A stretch of 64,000 nucleotides of DNA from UBA1127 sp965116355 (GCA_965116355.1 OZ220679.1:620001-684000); one strand, 5' to 3'; shown: positions 1-10,803, counted from the first letter of the stretch. The notes: generated by a model not told the origin, from the letters alone. Numbers and translations are program-made.

Positions 1-3000
1 CTGCCGCTGGGCCTATTGGTGACGATGACATACGGGCTGTTGGTGGAGTCGTCGTCGACTTCGCCGGTGACCGTGACCACCTGGGCATTGCGCCAGTTGT
101 CCTGCGTGAAGGTAAGAGAGGCCGGCGCGACCGACACTCCCCCGTTCGACTGGAGGCTGACCGCAACGGTCACGCCTTCCGCCTCCGCCGGCTGCGAGTT
201 CAACGACACGCTGTATGTGCCGCTGTCACCCTCGTCCAGGGACATCTCGTTTGGGAAGACGGTCACGCCGCGCTTGTCGTCGTCGCGGATGGCCAGGTCT
301 ATCGTGCTGGGCGCCGTGATCGTCGCGTTCACCGGGTCGGACAGGGCCACCTGCAGGTACTCCAGGGCGTCCTCGTCCATCATGTCGTTGAGGATGGGCA
401 CGCGGATGCGCAGCTCCGTGGTCCTGGGGGGGAAGGTCACCGTGCCGCCCGCGGCGGTGTAGTCCATGCCCACGGTGGCCGCCGCCCTCGCATCGTCCGC
501 GGCCAGGGCCGTCGCGGCCCAGCCCACGGTCACCGTGTCGTTAGTGCCGCCGGACAGGGTCAGCGTGAACTCGGCGTAGCCGGAGTTCTCCGCGACCTCG
601 TTGTCGCCTCCGACCATGGCGAAGGTGATGCTGGGGTTGGTCGCCGGCTGGTCGTTGTCCAGGATGATTCCCACGGCGGCGCTGCGGTCGGCGTCCAGCG
701 TTCCCCCGGAGGGGCTGCTGATGGTGAATATGACGGTCTCGTTGGCCTCCGGCTTGTGGTCGTCGCACACCTGCACGCGCACGATCTCCTCGGTGTCCCC
801 CGGGTCGAAGGTCAACGTCCCGCTCGCGGGAATGTAGTCGAAGCCGCTCACGAAGTTGACGCCGATACCACCACAACTGGTTGCACCGGCGGTGTTGCCG
901 GTAGCCGTGCCGTCGGAGGTGGCGTACGCAACGGTGACCGTCTCGGTGGACGGGGCATTCATGGAGACCTTGAAGAACAAGGCTGAGCGATTGCTGTACT
1001 CGTCAGCCGGCACCGAGTTTCGGACGGCCAGCGTATGCCCGTCTCCCTGGGGGAAGACCACCTGGACCGCATTGGATTCGGCGCCCGCGGTCTTGGTGAC
1101 GCTGGCATTGATCGTGAGCTTCCCGGCGGTGACGTCCGCCGCAGTGGCGGCGTAAGTCACCGTGACGGTACAGCTGCTGTATTGGTCGTCGTCAGATGGT
1201 CCCGGGAGGGACGCGGCGCAGTCGTGGGTGCCCTCCGTGCGGTCGGTCTTCACCTTGACGTCCGTGGCAGCGGTGTTGCTCAGGTTGATGACGGTCCACT
1301 TGACCGATACCTCATCCCCGTCCTGGGCCCACAAAGGGTCCATCTTCTCGTGGGACAGCACCATTAGGACGCCGGTGCTGGCCACCGCCGTGGAGGCGCT
1401 GGCGGGCGTGCCCGGCCGGTACTGGGCCGGTTCCCGGGAGTCCGCCTTGACCGTGACCGTGTAGGCAAAGCCCTTGCCTGCACCGGCGGAAGGGTCCACC
1501 TGGGACTTCCAGCGATAGGCGACCCTGGATTGTCCCGGCTCCCCATCGTTGAATCCGGCCCCTTTGAAGGTCACCGTTACGTCGTCCCGCTCGCAGCTGC
1601 TTGCCTCCTCCGGGTCGCAGGGGTCATCCACCTGTTCAACAGTGCGGCCCAGCGTGACTACGAGCTCACGGCTGGTATCGCCGTCGCGCCAGACGTCGAA
1701 GACCAGGGCGCTGCCCTCGGACACCTTTTCCTCGCGGGCGGTGACGGTGACGTTGTACAGGTCTTTGTCGCTGATGATGGCGCCCGCCTCTCCGCTGGAG
1801 ATGGAGGCGTTGACCGCATCGTGCAGCACCAGGCCGAAAGTCTCAACGCTTTCCGCCACGTCGTCGTCCACGAGCTGGACGGTGATGGTCTTCTCCGTCT
1901 CCCCGGGTGCGAACACCAGCGTGCCGTCAACGGCCGTGAAGTCGCTGCCGGCCTTGGCCTGACCCGGCGTTTCCCGGGTGGTGTAGTCCACCTCCACCCG
2001 CCGGCCGCTGGCCGCGCTCAGCTTCACCGTGAACGAAATGGGGCCCGCGGACTCTTCCGCAGACTGGAGGAGGAACTCGAAGAAGAGCCTGGGCGTGCGG
2101 TCGTCGTCGACGATGACGCCCGCGGCCGTGCCCTTGCCGGCGGCGATGACGGTCCCGGCGGGCCCGCTCAGCCTGAAGGTGAAGGTCTCCTCGTCCGGCT
2201 CGTCCAGCAGGTCGTTGGTCACCGGGACGGAGACGGTCTTGGAGCTTTCCCCGCGAGCGAAGGTGATCCTGCCGGTACGGGCGGTGTAGTCGGAACCTGC
2301 CAGGGCCGTGCCGTCCCGGGTGGCGTACGACACGGACGCCGGATCGCTGGTGCTGCCCTGCCGCGTCACGGTGAAGACGATCTCCCCGGCGGTCTCCGCG
2401 ACCCGCTCCCCCGTCACGGCGAAGCCCGCATCGTCGTCGAGAATGGTCCCCGTGGCCGTTGCCACCGCCAGGGTCGCGTTCGTCTCGCCGCTGAGGGTCA
2501 GGGTGAAGGTCTCGTCCTCCTCTCCGTCGCTGTCGTCCGTGACGGGCACCCGCACAGTCCGGGTCCCGGCACTGCCCGCGGAGAAGGTCAGCGTGCCGCT
2601 TGTGCTGGTGTAGTCCTGGCCCGCCGTGGCCGTGCCGTTGGACGTGGCATAGGCCACGGTGACCTGGGACGATGGTCTGCCCGTCAGCGTCACGGTGAAG
2701 ACGATTGCGCCTGCACCCTCCGGCGCCTCGGCGTCGGCGACGGACAGGGTCGCGCCCGCGTCGCCGGTGATGGTCACGGTGACCGAGTCCGTTGGCGCGG
2801 GGCCGTAGTCGCCGCCGCTGGCGGAGTGGGTGATGTCCACCGGTGCGTCGGCAACGTCGTCGGCGTCGGCCGCGGCGGTCAGGGTGACGGTCTGCGGCTG
2901 GTCCCAGTCGTACGGCGTGAACGTCAGCGTGGACGGCGCGGCGGACAGGTCCGAGTCCGCCGGGACGATGACCGCCACGGTCACGTCGTCGGTGGGGCGG

Positions 3001-6000
3001 CTGTCCAGCACCAGCGTGTAGTCGCCCGTACTGCCCTCGGCGATGGACAGCGTCGCGGGCGCGGCGGTGACGCCCCGCACGTCGTCGTCCCGGATCCAGC
3101 CGTATGCGTCTCTGTTCCGCGAGCGTTCGGCGTTCCGTGCGGCCGTCAGTTGGACGGCGAGCGTTTCGGAGTCCTCGTCGATGTCATCGTCGCGGATGGC
3201 TACGCGGATGCGCTGCTCCGTGGTGCCGCGGAGGAAGACGGCCGTGCCTTTGGTGGCGGTGTAGTCCTGGCCGGCCGTGGCCGCGTTGTCGCCGCCGGTA
3301 ACACTGGTCCTCCAGTCCACCTCCACCGTGTTCTGGCTGTCCTCCGACAGGGTGAGAAGGAACTCGACGTATTCGGCGCTCTCCGGCACGTCGCTCTCCT
3401 CCACCGCTTCGACGGACACGGTGGCGGTTGCGTCGTCGTCGTCCGTGATGGTGACGGTGCCGTAGGGCAGCGCGTTGGCATTGTCTGGATTGGAGAGGAC
3501 GATCTTGAACGTCTCGTCCGCCTCGTCAACGCTGTCGTCGATGATGGGGACCGTGATCTTGTACGTGCACGTAGGAATACCCGGCGGAACTTTGCACGTC
3601 CCCGCCGCGACTTCCACGGTGCCGCTTTTGGCGGTGTAGTCGGCGTTGGCCTCCGCGGTCCCGTCCTGGGTGGCCCAGTCCACCGAGGCCAAGCTGCCCG
3701 CCACCGACTGGCCGACGAAGGTCACGGTGACGTCGACGCTGTCGACGGGGTTGCCATGGCCGTCGTCGTCGCCCTCCTCCACGGTGGCGTCTGCAATGAC
3801 GAAGTATGCCTCGTTGTCGAGCACGTCCACCCTGGCACTGGAGGGGTCGCCCCGGACGTAGGAGGAGCGCGCCTCGATGGAGACGGTGACCGAGCCCGAA
3901 GGCTCAACCACGGCGTCGTCGACGACGGGAATCCTGAGAATCTTCTGTTTCTTCCCCGCCTCTATGGTCACCGACGACGGCACGGCGGGGGTGGACGGGA
4001 AGAAGTCGCCCAGGCGCGCCACGTCCAGGTGCACCACGAGCGCTCCGCTGCCGCCGGACCGGGCGACGACGAACTCGATCTCTCCAGCCGCTTCCGAGAC
4101 CCACGTCCGCCCTTTGCGCTCGGCGACGGTCACCGTGGGCAGCGGCGGGTCGTCGTTGTCGGTGACGGTGACGGTGGCTGTGTGGGGCGCCACGGCCTCG
4201 AAGTCGCCCGTGTATTCCGGGCCGGGGTCCACCGGGGCGGCAACCGAGACGACCAGGCGCCGGTCCGGCCCGTCCTCGTCGTCGTCCGCCATGGTGAGGG
4301 TGAAGGTGGCGGTGGTCTCGCCCCTGGGGATGACCACGGTGCGGGGCGGCGTGCCGGAGATGACGCCGCCCGGGTCGTCGAAGTGCAGGTCCACGTGGGT
4401 CCCGGAGTACCGCAAGAGGCGATCTACCCAGATGCGGGTGAGGGTGTAGGTGACGCTGCCGCCCTCCTCCACGCTGGCGGCGTCGGCCTCGATGGACACG
4501 CCGGCGGAGCGGTTGGCAATCAGGATGCGGAAGGCGCTGGGCGTGCCCACCTCGTAGCGGGGGCAGTAGTCGCAGACGGGGCCCGGCAGCAGCTCCACGT
4601 ACTGCTCACCGCCGCCGGGGGCAACGCCGGTCACCCTGCTCCTCCTGGTGAAAGTCGCCGAATCCTCTGGAATTCCGTATAGCGAGAAGAATGAGGCATC
4701 AGTTTCTATTTCAGCGGTGGCGCCCGTGCTTATTCGCTCTTTGTCAAGAATCCCTCCTGGTCCGAGACCCGGATCTCGGTACCAACGGTATCGGTAGGAG
4801 ACCCGATGCGTGGTGTCGCCGGTGCGGGTAACCCGGTAGACCTGCGGTTCATACTCGGTCACTTCATAGGTGTACGGGCGGCCCTCGACCTCCTCCGGCG
4901 GGTCGACGACCTCCAGGGTCAGGGTCATGGTGTCGTTGTCGCGGACGGTGACGGTGGCGCTGCTGGGTTCCCGCGTGTAGTAGGTGATGGCCGTGGTCTT
5001 CTGCTGAATGTCCACCTTGAAGTAGCCGTCGCCCTCCGGGACCTGGTCCGCCACCGTGGTCAGCGTCAGCGTGGCGGTGTCGCTGCCCGGAGCAAAGTCC
5101 ACCGCCCAGTCTCCCCGGTGCATGGTCTGTAGTCTCACCCGTTGGGGAGCACCCTCAACTAGTCCTGCGCCTAGATCGACTTCCCGCGGCATGAGCGCCT
5201 TGGTCTCCGTGGTGGCGTGCTTGAGCAGGCCCTCCAGGTCCAACTCCACCTTGAGGCCCCTGGTGGTGTTTCCGGAGCGGGTGAGGGTGAAGACCACGTC
5301 CTCGCCCTCGTCCACGGCATCGGTCGCGGCGGTGATGGAGACCCGGGGCAGGCCGTCGTCGTCGAAAATCGTGACGGTGGCGCTGTAGCCGTCCTCATTC
5401 TCGGCGGGGGTCCTGTACCCGTCGCCGTCCACGGGAGTGGCCGTGACGCTTCCGTTGGGCTGGTTGTAGCTGTTCTCAGCGGTGAGCACCCACAGCGTGG
5501 CCGTCGACGCGCCCGCGGCGAAGGTGACGGTACGCTCGTTCCCGGTGGTGTAGCGGGGCGTGTGTTCGTCGGGGACCTCTTCGCTCAACGCCACGGTGAC
5601 GGTCAGCGAGCCGCGGCCGCTCACGTCGGCGTCGGTGGTGTCGTCGTCGTTGATGCTCTTGCGGGTGAGGACGAAGGAGGCGTAGCCGCCCTCGGAGACG
5701 TTGGGAGAGCCGTGGGCAATGGTGACCAGCTGCTCCTTGTCCTCGCTGGTGACGGTGCGGGAGGCGGTGTTCTGGACGGCTACCCGCCAGTCGCTGCCGG
5801 CCACGATGGTCACCGTGATCGTGCCGTCGTCCTCGGCCAGGTCGTCGTCCTTTGTGGGCACGGAAAAGGTGGTGGTGGCGTGGCCCGGCGGAAAATCCGC
5901 CCAGACGGGCGGACTGTCCGTCAGGTACGCGCCGGTCTCGCTGACCGACACCTTCACGCGCAGTCTTTCGGTGACGAGGCCGTCACGCCCCAGGGTGAAG

Positions 6001-7847
6001 GTGGCCGGGTCGCCCTCCTCCACCGTCGTGTGTGACTGTGGGAGTATGGAGACTATCGCATTGTCATCGTCTCTCACCGTCACGCGCGCCTCAGCGTCGG
6101 ACCCTGGGCTGTACGTATAGGGCGGGGCGTCCTGGGCCAGGACCACGACGACCAGGCGGCGGTGCGGGTCGTCTACTTCGTTGTCCTGGGTGGTCACCGT
6201 GTGTGTCGCGGTCTCCGAGACCGCATTGAAGGTCACGGTCGTCGTCTTATCGGTGCAGTCGCCCCCGGTCAGGAGCTTGGAGCACAGGTCCACGGTGAGC
6301 GCGTTAGTAGTGGCGCCCGTGCGCGTGAGGGTGAAGGTGACCGAGTCGCCTTCTGTGATTGAACCGGCGGACGTGCTTATCGTCACCTTGGGGTTGGGCC
6401 TGCCCGTGAAGGTCTCGATGGGGCCCGCGGCGACGTCGTTCAGCGCGCGCATCTGTATCGTGTAGGTCGTACCGTTGGTCAGGCCGTCGAGGAAGACGTG
6501 GGCCTTGGGATTGCCGCTGCCGCTGTCGACGCCGGTGCTCTCCCACTCCGTGTACTCGACGTCGTCGCCCGTGCCCGGCCCGTAGCGGTACTCGTACTCC
6601 ACGATGGGAGCGCCGCCGTCGTCCTCAGGACCGACCCAGCTGACTCCCAACTCTCTGTCCCTGGAGTATTCCAGCAGGATGTCCCGCACCGCGGTGGGCG
6701 GGTCCACAGCGTCGAATGTTGCCTCCGTGGTCGCGTTGACCCTCCTGGCGGCGTCATGAACCGCGGTGGCCCTCACCTCGACAGCCACCTCGTCGGCGTC
6801 GGCCGACACCGCGACGGAGGCCGTCCAGGCGTTGGTGCCGGAGGAGGCCAGCGAGCTCGCGGTCAGGGTCCCGCCGGTCACGGCGATGTCGCCCTCGGTG
6901 AACCCGGTGACGGCCTCGCTGAACTGGAACGTGACGTCGAAGCTGGCGCCCTTCTGCACGTAGCCCGATTCCGGGCCGGTTATCTCCACCGTGGGAGACA
7001 GACCGTCCACGGGGACGGTGATCGTCGCCGCCTCGTTCGGGTTCCCCACGTCGTCCTGCAGCACGCCCGCGGGCAGCGTGATGACGTAGTCGCCCTGGTA
7101 CGCCCCCTGGTGGATGTATGCCCGGTACCGGCGCCCGCTTTCGTCATTTCGGACCTTCTGGAGTCTGATGATCCTACCGGCGGTTACGGTGAGGTCGCCT
7201 TTCTGCAGCCGGATGTCTGCCAGGAGACCGGTGTCGGAATCCTCGCCCAGCTTGACCGGCTCGCTGAAGGTGATATAGGCGTAGAACCAACGGGCTATGG
7301 GGCGGCTGTATGAGGAGGGGACGGACAGCGTCGGCGTAGGCCCCGTCTGGTCCACGGTGAACTCCAGGGACTGCTCGGCGTTGCCCTCGTCCACCGCGTT
7401 CGCGGGGAGGGTGACGGTCAGCGGGCCCTCGTAGCCCGCGTCCACCGTGACGGTGACGGTCCAGTTGCCGTTGGAGACGCTCAGGTCGGACGTGGAGCCG
7501 TGGTCCACGTCGAAGTCGTCGGCGGTGAAGCCGGTGACGGGCCTGTTGAACGAGACCCGGACCTCGAACTCGCCGTCCACCTTGTCGGTGGGTTGGGGAT
7601 GGGTAACGGGGTTGGGGTCTACCTTGCCGAAGCTGGTAATGGTGACCGGGTCCTGCGGCGGCTCCTGGGCCGAGGCCGCGGCGGGCCACGCCAGGAACAG
7701 GGCGGCCGGCAGCAAGGCGAATAGGACGAGGACCGCGGCAGCCCGGATGCGCAGTCCGAGAAGACGGCCGAACACGGCTGCTCGGCGATCTGCCGTTCGT
7801 AGATTCAGTTCCAGGTCGACGATTATTCTTGGCGCTTCTTCACTCAT
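1..7847 (-). CDS. Giant secreted Calx-beta repeat protein (3' end outside window)
   Basis: The minus strand is open from an ATG at 7847 to the window edge, giving at least 2615 codons. I checked the reading frame at several well-spaced points (near 5192, 3758 and 467) and it is continuous. The N terminus has a long basic leader followed by a hydrophobic stretch at about residues 35-58 ending in AASAQ, consistent with a Sec signal peptide. Next come about three bacterial Ig-like domains, one fibronectin type III-like domain (about residues 430-520), then many Calx-beta repeats recognised by a DYT motif, a TLTF-type strand and DD/DDD ends. Calx-beta domains bind Ca2+ and act in adhesion in known proteins; an extracellular adhesin or matrix role here is inference. 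No strong Shine-Dalgarno sequence precedes the start. The gene is divergent from a kinase-transcription factor fusion. The C-terminal end and any anchor are not visible. The long open frame on the opposite strand (1530-4682) is its shadow. Confidence 0.9.
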   Translation of the reverse strand, partial: MSEEAPRIIVDLELNLRTADRRAAVFGRLLGLRIRAAAVLVLFALLPAALFLAWPAAASAQEPPQDPVTITSFGKVDPNPVTHPQPTDKVDGEFEVRVSFNRPVTGFTADDFDVDHGSTSDLSVSNGNWTVTVTVDAGYEGPLTVTLPANAVDEGNAEQSLEFTVDQTGPTPTLSVPSSYSRPIARWFYAYITFSEPVKLGEDSDTGLLADIRLQKGDLTVTAGRIIRLQKVRNDESGRRYRAYIHQGAYQGDYVITLPAGVLQDDVGNPNEAATITVPVDGLSPTVEITGPESGYVQKGASFDVTFQFSEAVTGFTEGDIAVTGGTLTASSLASSGTNAWTASVAVSADADEVAVEVRATAVHDAARRVNATTEATFDAVDPPTAVRDILLEYSRDRELGVSWVGPEDDGGAPIVEYEYRYGPGTGDDVEYTEWESTGVDSGSGNPKAHVFLDGLTNGTTYTIQMRALNDVAAGPIETFTGRPNPKVTISTSAGSITEGDSVTFTLTRTGATTNALTVDLCSKLLTGGDCTDKTTTVTFNAVSETATHTVTTQDNEVDDPHRRLVVVVLAQDAPPYTYSPGSDAEARVTVRDDDNAIVSILPQSHTTVEEGDPATFTLGRDGLVTERLRVKVSVSETGAYLTDSPPVWADFPPGHATTTFSVPTKDDDLAEDDGTITVTIVAGSDWRVAVQNTASRTVTSEDKEQLVTIAHGSPNVSEGGYASFVLTRKSINDDDTTDADVSGRGSLTVTVALSEEVPDEHTPRYTTGNERTVTFAAGASTATLWVLTAENSYNQPNGSVTATPVDGDGYRTPAENEDGYSATVTIFDDDGLPRVSITAATDAVDEGEDVVFTLTRSGNTTRGLKVELDLEGLLKHATTETKALMPREVDLGAGLVEGAPQRVRLQTMHRGDWAVDFAPGSDTATLTLTTVADQVPEGDGYFKVDIQQKTTAITYYTREPSSATVTVRDNDTMTLTLEVVDPPEEVEGRPYTYEVTEYEPQVYRVTRTGDTTHRVSYRYRWYRDPGLGPGGILDKERISTGATAEIETDASFFSLYGIPEDSATFTRRSRVTGVAPGGGEQYVELLPGPVCDYCPRYEVGTPSAFRILIANRSAGVSIEADAASVEEGGSVTYTLTRIWVDRLLRYSGTHVDLHFDDPGGVISGTPPRTVVIPRGETTATFTLTMADDDEDGPDRRLVVSVAAPVDPGPEYTGDFEAVAPHTATVTVTDNDDPPLPTVTVAERKGRTWVSEAAGEIEFVVARSGGSGALVVHLDVARLGDFFPSTPAVPSSVTIEAGKKQKILRIPVVDDAVVEPSGSVTVSIEARSSYVRGDPSSARVDVLDNEAYFVIADATVEEGDDDGHGNPVDSVDVTVTFVGQSVAGSLASVDWATQDGTAEANADYTAKSGTVEVAAGTCKVPPGIPTCTYKITVPIIDDSVDEADETFKIVLSNPDNANALPYGTVTITDDDDATATVSVEAVEESDVPESAEYVEFLLTLSEDSQNTVEVDWRTSVTGGDNAATAGQDYTATKGTAVFLRGTTEQRIRVAIRDDDIDEDSETLAVQLTAARNAERSRNRDAYGWIRDDDVRGVTAAPATLSIAEGSTGDYTLVLDSRPTDDVTVAVIVPADSDLSAAPSTLTFTPYDWDQPQTVTLTAAADADDVADAPVDITHSASGGDYGPAPTDSVTVTITGDAGATLSVADAEAPEGAGAIVFTVTLTGRPSSQVTVAYATSNGTATAGQDYTSTSGTLTFSAGSAGTRTVRVPVTDDSDGEEDETFTLTLSGETNATLAVATATGTILDDDAGFAVTGERVAETAGEIVFTVTRQGSTSDPASVSYATRDGTALAGSDYTARTGRITFARGESSKTVSVPVTNDLLDEPDEETFTFRLSGPAGTVIAAGKGTAAGVIVDDDRTPRLFFEFLLQSAEESAGPISFTVKLSAASGRRVEVDYTTRETPGQAKAGSDFTAVDGTLVFAPGETEKTITVQLVDDDVAESVETFGLVLHDAVNASISSGEAGAIISDKDLYNVTVTAREEKVSEGSALVFDVWRDGDTSRELVVTLGRTVEQVDDPCDPEEASSCERDDVTVTFKGAGFNDGEPGQSRVAYRWKSQVDPSAGAGKGFAYTVTVKADSREPAQYRPGTPASASTAVASTGVLMVLSHEKMDPLWAQDGDEVSVKWTVINLSNTAATDVKVKTDRTEGTHDCAASLPGPSDDDQYSSCTVTVTYAATAADVTAGKLTINASVTKTAGAESNAVQVVFPQGDGHTLAVRNSVPADEYSNRSALFFKVSMNAPSTETVTVAYATSDGTATGNTAGATSCGGIGVNFVSGFDYIPASGTLTFDPGDTEEIVRVQVCDDHKPEANETVIFTISSPSGGTLDADRSAAVGIILDNDQPATNPSITFAMVGGDNEVAENSGYAEFTLTLSGGTNDTVTVGWAATALAADDARAAATVGMDYTAAGGTVTFPPRTTELRIRVPILNDMMDEDALEYLQVALSDPVNATITAPSTIDLAIRDDDKRGVTVFPNEMSLDEGDSGTYSVSLNSQPAEAEGVTVAVSLQSNGGVSVAPASLTFTQDNWRNAQVVTVTGEVDDDSTNSPYVIVTNRPSG

Positions 7848-8283
7848 ATTCGCCCGGCACGCCAACGAGGCGCCACCCCACCGCGTTAATCCTTGAGAGG
7901 ACTCAATCACTCGTCTCCAGCGAACCAGACTAAGCGACGGGTGTGAGGCGGGCGTGAAAAAGCTCCGCTGGATGCGAGAGTTTTGTGAGAGTTGTCCCCA
8001 GAAGAACAGATTCAACGCTTCCAGAGTGGCAGGTGGGACCAAAGGCGGTGAACGCTGTTGCCAGGAAGGTCGGAAGTCCCCAGCAGTCCGGCGGAGTTTC
8101 AACCCTCCGGCACGCTCCGCAGGCCAGGCGTCGTCCCGGTAGGTGACGGCCGCCGGGCGGCGAATGGTCTCGCCGGGACTAAGTCAAGGACCGGATTGCC
8201 ACAGAACTGCAACAGAAAACAGCTTGACTTTTATGTCTGTTTTATACAGGTCGTGTAGAGTCCCAAGTAACGATTCCAGGTGA
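7848..8283. promoter_or_regulatory. Divergent intergenic region between giant protein and kinase fusion 1
   Basis: These 436 bases separate two divergent genes. I see no credible coding sequence. An 11-bp-period direct repeat (8197-8214) lies about 70 bases upstream of the kinase start, followed by an AT-rich stretch containing TTGACT at about 8223 and TTTTATAC at about 8240, which is promoter-like for the plus strand but with poor spacing. The region probably carries control signals for both genes. Confidence 0.5.
8197..8214 (-). promoter_or_regulatory. Candidate OmpR-type operator (TGTTGCA-N4-TGTGGCA)
   Basis: On the minus strand TGTTGCA (8214-8208) is followed 11 bases later by TGTGGCA (8203-8197). 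The same heptamer pair with the same 11-bp period occurs upstream of kinase fusion 2 and of the fourth-kinase stub. PhoB/OmpR-family winged-helix domains bind tandem half-sites with 10-11 bp period, so this is a likely site for the DNA-binding domain encoded next door. Confidence 0.5.
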
Positions 8284-10803
8284 ATGGGAGGGCTGCGTTT
8301 GTCTGGCCACAGGCGGGGACCCCCAGACGACATAGCGGACTCAGGCGCCGCGACGGACGGTCGGCGACCTGCGACCTGCGTCCCACTGGGCGTGGGTACG
8401 TCGGACACCTCTCGTGACGGGGCGACGGCCCCCCCACAGGCCGGGCCACACGACGAGATCGACAGGCTCAGGCGCGAGAACGAGGGGCTGCGGAACCGTC
8501 TCGCCACATTTGGACAGGCCTCTCTTCAGATCAACCAGAACGCTGACCTCGCACTGATCATGCAGAACGTCGTGGACGGCGCCCGTTCGCTGACCGGCGC
8601 CTCCTACGGCACCGCCGTGATATTCGACGGCATGCAAGATCTCAGTGGGATCGTGACCTCCGGCATCGAACAATCCGGAATGGAAGATTGGGTGGAACGT
8701 ATGCCAGAGGCGATGGCGCTCCTGGAGTTCCTGAACAGCGTCGACGAACCGATAATGGTCAACGACTTTTCCGAATTCGCCGCTCCGTTCCAACTACCCG
8801 ACATCCTGCCCCCGATCCAGTCCTTTATGGCGGCCCCCATCCGCAGCCGGCAGGTCCATCTCGGCAACATCTACCTCAGCATTGATGCCGGCGGACACCA
8901 GTTCACACCTGAAGACCAAGAGCTGCTCATCATGTTCGCCGACCAGGCGGCTATCGCCATCTCCAACACCCGCAGATACCACGACGAAAGCCGGTCCAGG
9001 GCTGGCCTGCAGGCCCTGATAGACACCGCGCCCGTGGCAGTTCTCGTGTTCGACGCCAGGACGCGGGAGCTCTTGTCGCTCAACCGGGAGACGAGGCGCA
9101 TCGTCCGCGGGCTTCGGGCCCCGGGCCACAGCCTGTCTCAGCTGTTCAAGGTCATGAAGTTCAGACGCTCCGACGGCAAGGACATTCCCCCCGAGGAGTT
9201 GCCGACGGAGCGAGCCATCCGCAGCGGGGAAACGGTACGCGCCGAGGACGTCGTCATCCATCTGCCGGACGGGCCGCCGGTGCCCACGCTTTGCAACGCC
9301 ACGCCGATCCGGTCCGAAAACGGTGAAATCGTCTCCGTAGTCGCCACCCTCCAGGACATGACACCCCTCGAAGACCTGGAACGGCAACGAGCCGAATTCC
9401 TCGGCATGGTCAGCCATGAGCTGCGAATGCCGCTGGCCTCCATCAAGGGCTCGGCAGCGACCCTGCTCGGCTCTTCCACCCCGGTCGGTCCCAGCGAGGC
9501 GGAACAGTTCTACCGGATCATCGACCAGCAGTCCGACCACCTGCTGGACATCATCAAGAACCTCCTCGACCTGACCCGGATCGAAGCCGGAGTCCTGTCC
9601 GTCGACGCTCGGCCCACCGCAGTGGTGGACCTGGTAGAGGAGTCGAGGAGGGCATTTGTTAGCCGTGGGTATGGGAACAGCCTCGAAGTCGAACTCCCGC
9701 CCAATCTGCCGTCTGTAATGGCGGACAGGATCCGCATCGTCCAGGTGCTGGGCAACCTGCTCGCCAACGCGTCCAAGCACTCGCCCACCCGGTCGGTCAT
9801 CCACATTGGCGCCTCTTTCGAAGGCCCCTATGTCGCCGTCACCGTCTCTGACGAAGGCGCGGGCATCTCTGAAGACCAGCTTCCGCACCTGTTCAGGAAG
9901 TTCTCCCGCATCAGCCGCGAGGACGGCGGCTGGAGAACCGAGGGGGAGGGCCTAGGTCTGGCGATATGCAAGGGCATCGTGGAGACGCACGGCGGGCGAA
10001 TTCGGGCCGAGAGCGCCGGTCTCGGGTTCGGCGCAAGCTTCACCTTCACCTTGCCGGTTGCATATGAGGAGGCAACCCCAGCTGTCCAGGAGACCTCCAT
10101 GCCGGCGACGGAGAGACAGGGAGGACGCATTCTCGCCGTAGACGACGACCAGCAGATGCTCTGGCTCCTTCGCAGGATCTTCGCCGATGCCGGGTACACA
10201 CCCGTCTCCACCAGCAATCCGGAAGAGGTGGAGCGGCTCATAGAGGCGGAGAGGCCCCGGCTCATAGTATTGGATCGCATGCTTCCGGGGACCGATGGGT
10301 TTGAGTTGATGAAGCGCATCCCGGACATCACCGACGCGCCAGTCATCTTCCTGTCTGGGAGGGGAAAGGAGCAGGACGTCGTCCGGGCCTTCGAGTTGGG
10401 CGCGGCTGACTATGTGGTGAAGCCCTTCTCGTCTGTGGAGCTCATGGCGAGGATCAGGGCGGCCCTGCAAAAGCACCGGAGTGGCGAACGGCGCCCTCGC
10501 GAACCCTTCCTGCTCGGAGACCTGGAGATCGACTACGCAGAACGCCGCGTGGCGGTTGCCGGCCATCCGGCGCACCTTTCGGCGACGGAGTACAAGCTGC
10601 TCTTCGAGCTTTCCATCGACGCCGGGCGAGTATTGACTCACGACCAACTGCTGAGGCGCGTATGGGGCCTGGAGCACTTCGGCGACCCGCGCCTGGTGCG
10701 AACCTCAGTGAAGGCCATTCGACGCAAGCTGGGAGACGATGCCAGGAGCCCGACGTACATCTTCACGGAGCCCCGGGTCGGCTACCGGATGGCGAAACCT
10801 TAA
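8284..10803 (+). CDS. GAF-PAS hybrid histidine kinase fused to an OmpR-type response regulator (paralog 1)
   Basis: This is an 839-residue soluble regulator with no membrane segment. A short coiled coil (about 56-72) leads into a GAF domain (about 85-230) and a PAS-like domain (about 240-360). The HisKA box follows with MVSHELRMPLAS (H378), then the HATPase domain (about 480-592, with DEGAGIS and GEGLGLAICKG). A receiver domain (about 615-730) has an acidic DDD cluster, phosphoacceptor D664 in VLDRMLPGTD and K713. A winged-helix OmpR/PhoB-type domain (about 742-838) ends the protein. Sensor, phosphorelay and output thus sit on one chain; the GAF ligand is unknown. The start is uncertain because paralogs begin right at the coiled coil; an in-frame GTG near residue 37 is an alternative. 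It is divergent from the giant Calx-beta gene and 47 bases upstream of degV. Two close paralogs lie in this window. Confidence 0.93.
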   Translation: MGGLRLSGHRRGPPDDIADSGAATDGRRPATCVPLGVGTSDTSRDGATAPPQAGPHDEIDRLRRENEGLRNRLATFGQASLQINQNADLALIMQNVVDGARSLTGASYGTAVIFDGMQDLSGIVTSGIEQSGMEDWVERMPEAMALLEFLNSVDEPIMVNDFSEFAAPFQLPDILPPIQSFMAAPIRSRQVHLGNIYLSIDAGGHQFTPEDQELLIMFADQAAIAISNTRRYHDESRSRAGLQALIDTAPVAVLVFDARTRELLSLNRETRRIVRGLRAPGHSLSQLFKVMKFRRSDGKDIPPEELPTERAIRSGETVRAEDVVIHLPDGPPVPTLCNATPIRSENGEIVSVVATLQDMTPLEDLERQRAEFLGMVSHELRMPLASIKGSAATLLGSSTPVGPSEAEQFYRIIDQQSDHLLDIIKNLLDLTRIEAGVLSVDARPTAVVDLVEESRRAFVSRGYGNSLEVELPPNLPSVMADRIRIVQVLGNLLANASKHSPTRSVIHIGASFEGPYVAVTVSDEGAGISEDQLPHLFRKFSRISREDGGWRTEGEGLGLAICKGIVETHGGRIRAESAGLGFGASFTFTLPVAYEEATPAVQETSMPATERQGGRILAVDDDQQMLWLLRRIFADAGYTPVSTSNPEEVERLIEAERPRLIVLDRMLPGTDGFELMKRIPDITDAPVIFLSGRGKEQDVVRAFELGAADYVVKPFSSVELMARIRAALQKHRSGERRPREPFLLGDLEIDYAERRVAVAGHPAHLSATEYKLLFELSIDAGRVLTHDQLLRRVWGLEHFGDPRLVRTSVKAIRRKLGDDARSPTYIFTEPRVGYRMAKP

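Noticed and set aside
1530..4682. A 1050-codon plus-strand open frame
   Set aside because: It is antisense to the Calx-beta repeats. Its sequence is low-complexity Gly/Val/Arg/Asp, typical of the reverse complement of Thr/Val/Asp-rich repeats at high GC, while the minus strand shows real domains and a signal peptide.
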